From an uncultured Fretibacterium sp. (GTDB lineage Bacteria; Synergistota; Synergistia; Synergistales; Aminobacteriaceae), in assembly GCF_938030725.1 (NCBI RefSeq), contig NZ_CALHIQ010000014.1:1-8454 (forward strand): a stretch of 8,454 bases of DNA, in the 5' to 3' direction. The translations under genes were made by a program, and so were the position numbers. The first letter of the stretch is position 1, and each line of letters opens with the position of its first letter. The notes below the pieces were generated by a model. The model worked only from the letters and a program-made list of their open reading frames with translations. It was not told the origin of the DNA and did no database searches. Positions 1 to 5,743 of this stretch are shown here, one piece after another.

Positions 1-1158
1 ATCCAGGTGACGCACCAGTTGGAGAACTTCGACGACGTGGACCGGGTCCTGCTGCTGTCCGGGGGGCGCCTTGCCTGGCAGGGGGCTCCCGATGCGTTCT
101 GGTCCATGGCGGAGTCGCTGGGGTTCGAGCTCCCGCCCCTTCGTCGGCTGACGGAGAGGCTTCAGGGGCTTGGCCTCGACGTTCCAACGGCCGACGCCGA
201 GGGCATCTGCCGCGCGCTGGAGGGGCGGGGGTGGAACCTGCCTCAGCGGCGCGACGGGGTCCCCCCGGCCGGCCGGACGCCCCTCATCGAGGTGCGACAC
301 CTCGCCTTTCGCTTCGACGACGGTTCGGATGGCGTGGCGGCGCTCTCGGACGTTTCCGCCGACGTGCCGCGGGGCGGGTGGCTCTCCATCGTCGGGCGGA
401 CGGGGAGCGGGAAGTCCACCCTCGCACAGCACATGAACGGCCTCTACAGGCTCCAGGCCGGCAGCATCCTCCTGGAGGGAGAGCCCCTGCCCCAGAGCGG
501 GGAGGCTCTTTACCGCTTGAGACAGCGCGTGGGGCTCGTCTTCCAGATGCCAGAGAGGCAATTGTTCTCGCCCACCGTCCGTGAGGAGCTGGCCTTTGCG
601 CCGGCGAACGCGGGGCTCGAGGGGGAGGCGCTCGACGAGGCCGTCCTGGGGGCGCTCAGGGCCGTGGGGCTGCGGGAGGACTTCCTGTCCCGAAGCCCGT
701 TCCAGCTTTCGGGAGGAGAGCAGCGGCTGACGGCCATCGCCTCGACGCTGGCTGCCGGCCCCGACTGCGTCGTCCTGGACGAGCCCCTGGCGGGGCTGGA
801 TGCCGCCTACCGCCGCGGCATCCTGGCCCTCCTGACGCGGCTGCGGGACGAGGGCAGGAGCGTCGTCACCATCACCCATGACCTGGACATGGCGCTCGGC
901 TTCAGCGACCGGGTGCTGGTCATGGACGGGGGCCGGAGCCTGGCGGAGGGCACGCCGCAGGAGGTGCTGCCGTCCCTGATGGAGGCGCTCCGGCCCGACG
1001 TGTGGCCGGGGGCCCTTCAGGTGTCCGCCCGCCTTCGGGCGCGGCATCCCTCCTTCCCCCTGGTCTGGCGGGTTGAGGCACTGTGGGACCTCTTGAGGCA
1101 GGGGCTTGCCCCAGGCCCTGAGCGCTTGTCCTTATCGTCGGCGGGAGGGGGAGCTTAA
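1..1158 (+). CDS. ecfA: Fused double-ATPase EcfA of an ECF transporter (5' end cut off)
   Basis: This is the ATP-hydrolysing part of an energy-coupling factor (ECF) module, which powers uptake of vitamins or metal ions through separate S-components. The frame is open from base 1. The first codons read I-Q-V-T-H-Q and continue as the switch-histidine region and tail of a first ABC domain. A linker follows (about residues 36-92, counting GTG at 7 as residue 1), then a complete second ABC domain: Walker A GRTGSGKST at 130-138, Q-loop Q180, signature LSGGEQR at 234-240, Walker B VVLDEP at 255-260, switch H291. About 60 more residues form the EcfA-type C-terminal region. No plausible start with a Shine-Dalgarno (SD) sequence separates the two domains, so EcfA1 and EcfA2 appear to be one polypeptide whose N-terminal domain lies upstream of the window. 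It sits one base before ecfT. Domain calls are read from motifs; the substrate cannot be inferred because no S-component gene is present. Confidence 0.93.
   Translation: MQVTHQLENFDDVDRVLLLSGGRLAWQGAPDAFWSMAESLGFELPPLRRLTERLQGLGLDVPTADAEGICRALEGRGWNLPQRRDGVPPAGRTPLIEVRHLAFRFDDGSDGVAALSDVSADVPRGGWLSIVGRTGSGKSTLAQHMNGLYRLQAGSILLEGEPLPQSGEALYRLRQRVGLVFQMPERQLFSPTVREELAFAPANAGLEGEALDEAVLGALRAVGLREDFLSRSPFQLSGGEQRLTAIASTLAAGPDCVVLDEPLAGLDAAYRRGILALLTRLRDEGRSVVTITHDLDMALGFSDRVLVMDGGRSLAEGTPQEVLPSLMEALRPDVWPGALQVSARLRARHPSFPLVWRVEALWDLLRQGLAPGPERLSLSSAGGGA
1146..1153 (+). promoter_or_regulatory. Ribosome binding site deciding the ecfT start
   Basis: AGGGGGAG lies six bases before GTG 1160, within the last codons of ecfA. 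It supports GTG 1160 over the upstream TTG at 1106 in the same frame. Confidence 0.7.
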
Positions 1159-1159
1159 G

Positions 1160-1945
1160 GTGCGCTTTTCCTCCATGGTCATGGGGCAGTACGTCCCCGC
1201 CGACTCCGTCGTCCACAGGCTGGACCCCAGGGCGAAGCTCCTGGGGCTCCTGTGCCTCGTGTCCGGGGTCTTCGCCGCGGGGGACGTCCCCGCCGTGGCC
1301 CTCTGCACTTTGACGTTCGCGGCTCTCCTTCGCCTCTCGCACCTGTCGCTCTCGGCCGTGCTGCGCTCCGCCCGTTCCGTCTTCTTCCTCGTCGCCTTCA
1401 CCTTCGCCTTCAGCGCGGCCTCGATCTGGTGGGGGGAGGGCGACCTCCTCCTGGGCCTGCGGACGGGGGGATTCAGCGCGTTCCGCCTCCTGATCCTCAT
1501 GCTCTTTGCCGTGCTCCTCCCTCTGACGACGGCGCCCCTGGAGATGGCGGACGGGCTTGAAGAACTCTTGAGCCCCCTCGCCCGACTGGGGTTCCCCGCC
1601 GGCGAGTGCGCGATGATGGTGGGCATGGCCCTCCGCTTTATCCCCCTTTTGATGGAGGAAACGGACCGCATCATGCGCGCGCAGATCTCCCGCGGGGCCC
1701 GGCTGGATCAGGGCGGGGTCCTTCGCCGCATCGTGGCCTTCTTCCCCGTGCTCATCCCGCTCTTCGTCATCGTCTTCCGCAGGGCGGACGACATCGCGCT
1801 GGCCATGGAGGCCAGGGGCTACGGGGGCGGGGCGGGAAGGACGAGACGGCGCCCTTTGCACTGGAAAAAAAGCGACACAGGCGCTACAATCTTATGTGCG
1901 TGTTTTGCCGCCTCGCTCTTCTTGTGGAGGACGTTTGGCGGCTGA
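1160..1945 (+). CDS. ecfT: EcfT, transmembrane coupling protein of the ECF transporter
   Basis: EcfT is the membrane scaffold that couples the EcfA ATPases to exchangeable substrate-binding S-components in the inner membrane. From GTG at 1160 the protein has 261 residues, the usual family length. It opens with the family's N-terminal pattern (GQYVPADSVVHRLDPRAKLL, residues 9-28). Hydrophobic segments lie at about 27-57, 73-89, 108-124, 190-205 and 241-256. The two cytoplasmic coupling motifs that contact the ATPases are visible as S-R-G (177-179) and A-R-G in the AMEARGYGG stretch (218-220). The frame is open further upstream to a TTG at 1106, inside ecfA. The GTG at 1160 is preferred because AGGGGGAG lies six bases before it and it matches the family N-terminus; ATG 1175 is less well placed. 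It starts one base after the ecfA stop, implying translational coupling. With no S-component beside it, a shared-module (group II) ECF is likely, which is inference. Confidence 0.93.
   Translation: MRFSSMVMGQYVPADSVVHRLDPRAKLLGLLCLVSGVFAAGDVPAVALCTLTFAALLRLSHLSLSAVLRSARSVFFLVAFTFAFSAASIWWGEGDLLLGLRTGGFSAFRLLILMLFAVLLPLTTAPLEMADGLEELLSPLARLGFPAGECAMMVGMALRFIPLLMEETDRIMRAQISRGARLDQGGVLRRIVAFFPVLIPLFVIVFRRADDIALAMEARGYGGGAGRTRRRPLHWKKSDTGATILCACFAASLFLWRTFGG
1862..1890 (+). promoter_or_regulatory. Candidate sigma-70-type promoter in the 3' end of ecfT, upstream of truA
   Basis: TGGAAA (1862-1867, 4 of 6 to the -35 consensus) is followed after exactly 17 bases by TACAAT (1885-1890, 5 of 6 to the -10 consensus). 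The patch is markedly AT-richer than its GC-rich surroundings and lies about 110 bases before the truA start. It could give truA its own transcript. It is also protein-coding for the C-terminal region of EcfT, so base composition may partly reflect Lys codons. Assignment is by eye only. Confidence 0.35.
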
Positions 1946-1983
1946 GGTATGGGTGCGGACCGCGGGCCGCGGGCGCCCCTGAG

Positions 1984-1992
1984 AGGGGAGGG
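1984..1992 (+). promoter_or_regulatory. Ribosome binding site deciding the truA start
   Basis: The purine run AGGGGAGGG ends six bases before GTG 1999. The reading frame is open far upstream through ecfT, so this site and the family N-terminus are what fix the start. Confidence 0.7.
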
Positions 1993-1998
1993 CTCTCG

Positions 1999-2826
1999 GT
2001 GACGGAGTGGCGGTACGCCGTTCAATTGGCCTACGTGGGGAGCCGCTACTGCGGCTGGCAGCGTCAGGCGGACGCGATGGGCGTTCAGGAAGCCCTGGAA
2101 AACGCCCTGTCGCGCCTCTCGCCCACGCCCGTCAAGGTCACGGGAGCGGGGCGCACGGACCGGGGCGTCCACGCCCTGGGACAGGTGGCGTCCTTCGCCC
2201 TCGTCCGGAGGTGGCGGGAGGAGAGGCTGCGCCTCGCGGTGAACTTTCACCTGCCGGAGGACGTCCGCGTGATGAGGCTCTTCTCCGTGCCCCCGTCCTT
2301 CAGCGCCCGATACAGCGCGCTTTGGCGCGAGTACCGCTACTTCGTCTGGCACGGCTGGGTCTGCCCTCCGCACATGAACGGCCTCGTCTGGTGGAGGACG
2401 GCCCCCTGGGACACGGGCCTCGCACGGGACGCCTGCCGCGTGCTGGAGGGGGAACACGATTTCCGCGCCTTCTGTCAGACGGGGGAGTGCCCGGATCGGA
2501 GCGTGCGGAGGCTGGACTGCGTCCGCCTCCAGCGGTGGGGGTCGATGACGGTGCTGACGGTGCGGGCGCCGTCGTTCTTGATGAACATGGTGCGCATCAT
2601 CGTGGGCAGCGTCGATGCCGTGGCGCGGGGGGAGCGCCCCCTGGCCTGGCTGGAGGGCCTGTTGCAGGGAGCGCCACGAAAGGACGCGGCCATGACCGCC
2701 CCGGCCTGCGGGCTGTGGTTCTGGCGCGCGGCCTATCGGGAAATCCCACTCCTGCCGCCCATGGGCGGAGAGGGCGCGTTCTTCGGCCCCTGGCCGTCCG
2801 ACCTCGCGGCTGACGAGGACGGGTAG
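1999..2826 (+). CDS. truA: TruA, tRNA pseudouridine(38-40) synthase
   Basis: TruA converts uridines 38, 39 and 40 in the anticodon stem-loop of many tRNAs to pseudouridine in the cytoplasm. From GTG 1999 the product has 275 residues, close to the family norm. It opens with the typical first strand (WRYAVQLAYVGSRYCGWQRQ, residues 4-23). The catalytic aspartate is D54 in GAGRTDRGVHA. Further family landmarks are NFHLPEDVRV, the SARYSALWREYRYFVW segment, EGEHDFRAF, and FLMNMVRIIVGSV near the C-terminus. The frame is open upstream to 1606 inside ecfT, but that extension is out-of-frame ecfT sequence, so the GTG with its SD is chosen. There is a 53-base gap after ecfT. The ecfA-ecfT-truA order is common in Firmicutes-type ribosomal-protein regions. 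A 148-base gap follows, making truA the probable last gene of its unit. Confidence 0.97.
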   Translation: MTEWRYAVQLAYVGSRYCGWQRQADAMGVQEALENALSRLSPTPVKVTGAGRTDRGVHALGQVASFALVRRWREERLRLAVNFHLPEDVRVMRLFSVPPSFSARYSALWREYRYFVWHGWVCPPHMNGLVWWRTAPWDTGLARDACRVLEGEHDFRAFCQTGECPDRSVRRLDCVRLQRWGSMTVLTVRAPSFLMNMVRIIVGSVDAVARGERPLAWLEGLLQGAPRKDAAMTAPACGLWFWRAAYREIPLLPPMGGEGAFFGPWPSDLAADEDG

Positions 2827-2848
2827 GACCTGAAGGACGGGGAACGTT

Positions 2849-2887
2849 TCGTGTCCGTTGAGCCTCCCTGGGAGCGGCCGGACACGA
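2849..2887 (+). repeat. 9-bp inverted repeat with nested hairpin between truA and mreB
   Basis: TCGTGTCCG (2849-2857) and CGGACACGA (2879-2887) are perfect inverted copies. The loop contains a second small palindrome, CTCCC-T-GGGAG (2864-2874). It follows the truA stop by 22 bases, where a terminator would be expected, but no T run follows. It may be a U-less terminator, an RNA stem in the mreB leader or a protein-binding operator. Its right arm overlaps the proposed -35 of the mreB promoter. Confidence 0.6.
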
Positions 2888-2907
2888 CCCATATGAATCG
2901 CTATGAG
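2879..2907 (+). promoter_or_regulatory. Candidate promoter upstream of mreB and the flagellar genes
   Basis: CGGACA (2879-2884, 4 of 6) and TATGAG (2902-2907, 4 of 6) are spaced by 17 bases. They sit at the edge of an AT-rich stretch (about 2890-2921) that contrasts with the rest of the gap. Transcription would start near 2914, about 60 bases before mreB. Position and composition are better support than the hexamers themselves. The 148-base gap holds only this and the inverted repeat; I see no small gene in it. Confidence 0.3.
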
Positions 2908-2974
2908 AATTTTGAAGGATCGCGTTCCAACGAGGGAGCGCTTGTGAGGAGAGGACTCCCGAGGGGGTTAGGCG

Positions 2975-4021
2975 ATGTTTGGAACGGATATCGGTATCGA
3001 TCTGGGGACCGCGACGGTCCTGATCTACGAGAGAAAACACGGCGTCGTGCTGCGGGAGCCGTCGGTGGTGGCGGTGGATCAGGACACGGGCAACATTCTG
3101 GCCGTGGGCTACGAAGCGAAGAACATGGTGGGCCGCACGCCGGGGAGCATCGTCTCCGTGCGCCCGCTCCGCGACGGGGTGATCGCGAACTACTCCATGA
3201 CCGAGGCGATGTTGCAGCACTTCATGCGCCGCGTGACGAAGGGGTGGCAGCGCTTCTTCCGCAACCGCGTCATGATCTGCGTGCCGTCCGGTGCGACGGA
3301 CGTGGAGCGGCGCGCCGTGCTGGAGGCGGCCCTTGAGGTGGGGGCCAGCGAGGCCTACCTCATCGAGGAGCCCATGGCCGCGGCCATCGGGGCGAGCCTC
3401 AACGTGGAGGAGGCCCGCGGCAAGATGCTGGTGGACATCGGCGGGGGGACGACGGACATCGCCGTGATCTCCCTGGGGGGCGTGGTCGTCTCGAAGTCCC
3501 TGCGCCTCGGCGGGGACAAGTTCGACGAGGGGATCATGCGCTACCTGCGCCGGCAGTACAACCTGGCCATCGGCGAGCAGACGGCGGAGAACCTCAAGAT
3601 CATGATCGGCACCTGCGTCCCGCTGGAGGAGGACCAGCGCATGGTGATCAAGGGACGGGACCTGGTGCAGGGCCTGCCCCGCCAGGTCGAGGTGACCAGC
3701 TCCGCCGTCAACATGGCGATCGGCGAGATGGTCCAGACCCTTGTGGATGGCGTGAGGAACGTTTTGGAGCTAACGCCCCCGGAGCTTTCGGCCGACATCA
3801 TAGACAGGGGCATCGTGCTGACCGGCGGCGGCTCCCTTCTGCGGGGCCTGCCGGAGCTGGTGGCCCAGCAGACGGGCATCAACTGCTTCACGGCGGAGAA
3901 CCCGATGGAGTCGGTGGCCCTGGGGACGGGGCGGGCGCTGGCGGAGATTGACAGCCTGCGGAGCTCCAGCAGGAGCGGGATCCTGGTGAACCTCAAGAAG
4001 GGGCGCCGGCGTCGTTATTGA
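2975..4021 (+). CDS. mreB: MreB/Mbl, bacterial actin for cell shape
   Basis: This actin homologue forms membrane-bound filaments that steer cell-wall synthesis in rod-shaped cells. It is 348 residues from ATG 2975, with GAGGGGG seven bases upstream. Nucleotide-binding landmarks are DIGIDLGTATVLIY (5-18), the phosphate-2 loop MLVDIGGGTTDIAVIS (151-166) and the adenosine motif GIVLTGGGSLLRGL (279-292). The conserved EEPMAAAIGA helix is at 131-140. The N-terminus starts almost directly at DIGIDLGT, like B. subtilis Mbl, without the longer amphipathic leader of proteobacterial MreB. The C-terminus is longer than usual and strongly basic (LKKGRRRRY, 340-348), possibly aiding membrane binding, which is inference. 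The next genes are flgF and flgG, as in B. subtilis mbl-flhO-flhP, which supports an Mbl-type paralogue. No mreC/mreD is seen here. Confidence 0.95.
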   Translation: MFGTDIGIDLGTATVLIYERKHGVVLREPSVVAVDQDTGNILAVGYEAKNMVGRTPGSIVSVRPLRDGVIANYSMTEAMLQHFMRRVTKGWQRFFRNRVMICVPSGATDVERRAVLEAALEVGASEAYLIEEPMAAAIGASLNVEEARGKMLVDIGGGTTDIAVISLGGVVVSKSLRLGGDKFDEGIMRYLRRQYNLAIGEQTAENLKIMIGTCVPLEEDQRMVIKGRDLVQGLPRQVEVTSSAVNMAIGEMVQTLVDGVRNVLELTPPELSADIIDRGIVLTGGGSLLRGLPELVAQQTGINCFTAENPMESVALGTGRALAEIDSLRSSSRSGILVNLKKGRRRRY

Positions 4022-4030
4022 CTTAGGGTT

Positions 4031-4036
4031 AGGGGG
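4031..4036 (+). promoter_or_regulatory. Ribosome binding site for the TTG start of flgF
   Basis: AGGGGG lies nine bases before TTG 4046. The GTG at 4038 runs into a stop after three codons, and the next in-frame ATG (4079) would remove the conserved N-terminus. TTG is therefore the best start. Confidence 0.65.
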
Positions 4037-4045
4037 CGTGATCTT

Positions 4046-4852
4046 TTGAACCGAGGGCTCTACGCGGCTTGTTCGGCCATGTTGGTGCAGGAAACGAACC
4101 TGGACGTGACCACGAACAACCTGGCCAACGCGGACACGAGCGGCTACAGAAAGCGGGTTTCGACGAACGCGGAGTTCAGCGCCTACATGGACCGCCACGA
4201 GAAGGTTTCGGAGGACGCCGAGACGAAGATCATGACGGTGCCGCCCTTCACCATGAACTGGAAGGGCAGGCAGACGATCGGCACCCTGGCCCTGGCGACC
4301 GTCTACTCTGAGGACGTGACGGACGTCCGGCCCGGCGTGGTGAAGACGACGGACGACCCCCTGGAGCTCGCCATCGACGGCGACGGCTTTTTCGCTGTGC
4401 AGGACAGCAGGGGCAACATCTTCTACACCCGCGCCGGCAACTTCACGCTGGACAGCGAGGGCGTCATCATCACGCACAACGGCATGACCCTCCAGGGCGA
4501 GGGCGGCGGCATCGAGGTGGGGCAGGCCACGAGCGTGGCCGTCACCCGGACGGGACAGGTCGTCGCGGACGGCGAGGCGGTGGGGGCTATTCCCCTCTAC
4601 ACCTTCCAGAACCCAACGTACCTGCGGCAGGCGGGGCAGAACCTCCTTCAGCCCACGCGGCAGTCCGGGGACCCGGAGGCCGTGGAGAACGCCCGCCTCA
4701 TCTCGGCCGCGCTGGAGCAGTCGAACGTCAGCGTCGTCGAGGAGATGGTGCGGATGACCGAGGCCCAGAGGGCCTACGAGGCGGCCTCCAAGGCCCTGAT
4801 GACCCACGACGAGCAGACGGGAAAGCTGATCACGTCCTACAGCAGAGGATAG
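4046..4852 (+). CDS. flgF: FlgF-type flagellar basal-body rod protein (FlhO-like)
   Basis: This rod protein is exported through the flagellar type III apparatus and forms part of the axle between MS-ring and hook. It has 268 residues from a rare TTG start at 4046. The N-terminal rod/hook helix carries the family signature NLDVTTNNLANADTSGYRKR (18-37). The central region has LAIDGDGFFAVQ (108-119) and FYTRAGNFTLDSEG (126-139). The C-terminal coil is SNVSVVEEMVRMTEAQRAYEAASKAL (226-251). The N- and C-terminal helices, which pair in the rod core, are both intact. It follows mreB by 24 bases and precedes the paralogue flgG by 72 bases. FlgF is favoured over FlgG because it comes first, and the downstream copy is the closer match to FlgG. 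In a Firmicutes naming scheme it would be FlhO. Its stop codon lies within a tandem 10-mer repeat. Confidence 0.9.
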   Translation: MNRGLYAACSAMLVQETNLDVTTNNLANADTSGYRKRVSTNAEFSAYMDRHEKVSEDAETKIMTVPPFTMNWKGRQTIGTLALATVYSEDVTDVRPGVVKTTDDPLELAIDGDGFFAVQDSRGNIFYTRAGNFTLDSEGVIITHNGMTLQGEGGGIEVGQATSVAVTRTGQVVADGEAVGAIPLYTFQNPTYLRQAGQNLLQPTRQSGDPEAVENARLISAALEQSNVSVVEEMVRMTEAQRAYEAASKALMTHDEQTGKLITSYSRG

Positions 4853-4870
4853 CAGAGGATAGCGGAGGAC
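4841..4870 (+). repeat. Three tandem 10-mers across the flgF stop codon
   Basis: AGCAGAGGAT is repeated exactly at 4841-4850 and 4851-4860, followed by a diverged copy AGCGGAGGAC at 4861-4870. The flgF codons S-R-G and the TAG stop (4850-4852) straddle the first junction, so loss of one exact copy would leave the FlgF C-terminus unchanged. This looks like a replication-slippage duplication. Confidence 0.85.
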
Positions 4871-4872
4871 GA

Positions 4873-4908
4873 TTCGGGAAGCGCCGCAGGGCGTTTCCGT
4901 GACCCGAA
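4873..4908 (+). repeat. Stem-loop in the flgF-flgG gap
   Basis: GGAAGCGCC (4877-4885) pairs with GGCGTTTCC (4890-4898) through one G-U pair, with loop GCAG. An alternative outer pairing joins TTCGGG (4873-4878) to CCCGAA (4903-4908). No T run follows, so it is not an ordinary terminator. It ends just before the flgG SD (AGGGGG, 4911-4916) and could affect mRNA stability or flgG translation. Function is inferred only. Confidence 0.5.
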
Positions 4909-4924
4909 AAAGGGGGATGCAACG

Positions 4925-5730
4925 ATGTTACGAGCGCTCTGGAGCAGCGCGTCCGGCATGATCGCCCAGCAGACGAACCTGGACGTCGTTTCGCACAACC
5001 TCGCGAACGTCAACACGCAGGGATACAAGAAGCGCAGGGCGGACTTCGAGGACCTGCTCTATCAGGTGTGGCGCGAGCCGGGCACGCCCGTGGAGCCGAA
5101 CTCCACCGTGCCGACGGGCGTGCAGGTGGGGCTTGGAACGCGCGTCACCGCCACGCCGAGCTTCATGACGCAGGGGCACTTCCAGATCACGGACAACAAG
5201 ATGGACTGGGCCATCGCGGGGCAAACCATGGCCGGGGAGAACGCCTTCTTTCAGGTGACCCAGCAGGACGGCACGATCGCCTACACCCGCGCCGGAGCGT
5301 GGGAGATCGACGGCGACGGCCAGATCGTCAGCGAGGACGGGCTTTTGCTGGAGCCGACATGGTGGTCCCGGAGAACGCCACCTCCGTGCAGCTGACCCGG
5401 ACGGGACGGGTGATGGTCACGATCCCCGGCCAGACGGAACCGCAGGAGATCGGGCAGCTGGAGCTGGCGCGCTTCATCAACCCCGCGGGGCTTCGTGCCC
5501 TGGGCGACCGCCTCTTCCTGGAAACGAGCGCGAGCGGCGCGCCCATCGTGGGGCAGCCGGGGCAGAACGGGATGCCCACGGTGCGCCAGGGCGTGCTGGA
5601 GATGTCCAACGTGCAGGTGGTGGAGGAGATGGTGGGCATGATCATCGCCCAGCGGGCCTATGAGGCGAACTCCAAGGGGATTCAGACGGCGGACGAGCTC
5701 CTGCGGATCGCCAACGGCTTGAAGCGCTAG
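4925..5730 (+). pseudogene. flgG: FlgG distal rod protein, broken by an apparent single-base frameshift
   Basis: FlgG builds the distal rod that passes through the P- and L-rings. Both halves are recognisable but in different frames. From ATG 4925 (AGGGGG eight bases upstream) the N-terminal half begins MLRALWSSASGMIAQQTNLD and has SHNLANVNTQGYKKRRADFEDLLYQ-type sequence, then AYTRAGAWEIDGDGQIVSEDG. This frame continues to LLLEP (P144, codon 5354-5356), then meaningless sequence and a TGA at 5393-5395, giving 156 residues. Family sequence resumes in another frame as D-M-V-V-P-E-N-A-T from 5356, through PGQTEPQEIGQLELARFINPAGL to the C-terminal coil NVQVVEEMVGMIIAQRAYEANSKGIQ, ending at TAG 5728-5730. 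Adding one base near 5356 (CCG-GAC for CCGAC) restores a 268-residue FlgG. A sequencing error, a real inactivating mutation or recoding are all possible; an error is the simplest. ATG 5359, with GGAG five bases upstream, could start a 123-residue C-terminal piece. The usual AI-x-G-x-GFF motif is also expanded (residues 97-109). Confidence 0.9.
5342..5361 (+). other. Frameshift interval within flgG
   Basis: The first flgG frame is good through CCG at 5354-5356, and the second is good from GAC at 5356-5358, so one base (most simply a G) is missing at about 5356. A TTTT run lies at 5343-5346, but it is not a canonical X-XXY-YYZ slippery heptamer. The only nearby downstream stem is a weak 5-bp one (GGTGG 5361-5365 with CCACC 5378-5382). 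This argues against programmed -1 frameshifting. Confidence 0.85.
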
Positions 5731-5733
5731 TGC

Positions 5734-5740
5734 GGAGGGG
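5734..5740 (+). promoter_or_regulatory. Ribosome binding site for the GTG start of flgA
   Basis: GGAGGGG begins four bases after the flgG stop; its GGAGG core (5734-5738) is five bases before GTG 5744. It is the only well-placed SD that gives FlgA a signal peptide in frame, and it lies just upstream of the terminator-like hairpin. Confidence 0.6.
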
Positions 5741-5743
5741 ACC

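Noticed and set aside
1101..1112. GGGGCTTGCCCC short palindrome at the end of ecfA
   Set aside because: Only a 5-bp stem with no T run, inside coding sequence; ordinary for this GC content.
920..1861. Long open frame on the minus strand (313 codons) opposite ecfA/ecfT
   Set aside because: Pro/Gly/Arg/Glu-rich translation with no recognisable domain; typical antisense shadow of GC-rich coding DNA. The same holds for the other long minus-strand frames (1819-2892, 3770-4807, 5281-6210, 6454-7434, 7307-8083).
2346..2363. TGGCACG resembling a sigma-54 -24 element
   Set aside because: The matching TTGC element at the right spacing is missing, and it lies in the middle of truA.
2893..2974. Possible leader peptide starting MNRYENFEG upstream of mreB
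   Set aside because: No SD precedes the ATG, and the frame simply runs on into mreB out of frame with Arg/Gly-rich sequence.
4023..4036. TTAGGGTTAGGG, telomere-like repeat before flgF
   Set aside because: Only two units in a bacterial gene gap; best explained as part of the purine-rich SD region of flgF.
4850..4924. flgF and flgG are in the same frame, separated by one TAG and 24 sense codons, suggesting a read-through fusion
   Set aside because: In GC-rich DNA 24 codons without a stop is expected by chance. flgG has its own good SD and ATG, and there is no read-through signal.
5343..5382. Programmed -1 frameshift signal in flgG
   Set aside because: No canonical slippery heptamer and only a weak 5-bp downstream stem. 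A lost base at 5356 also restores the family sequence better (E-P-D-M-V-V-P) than slippage at TTTT would.
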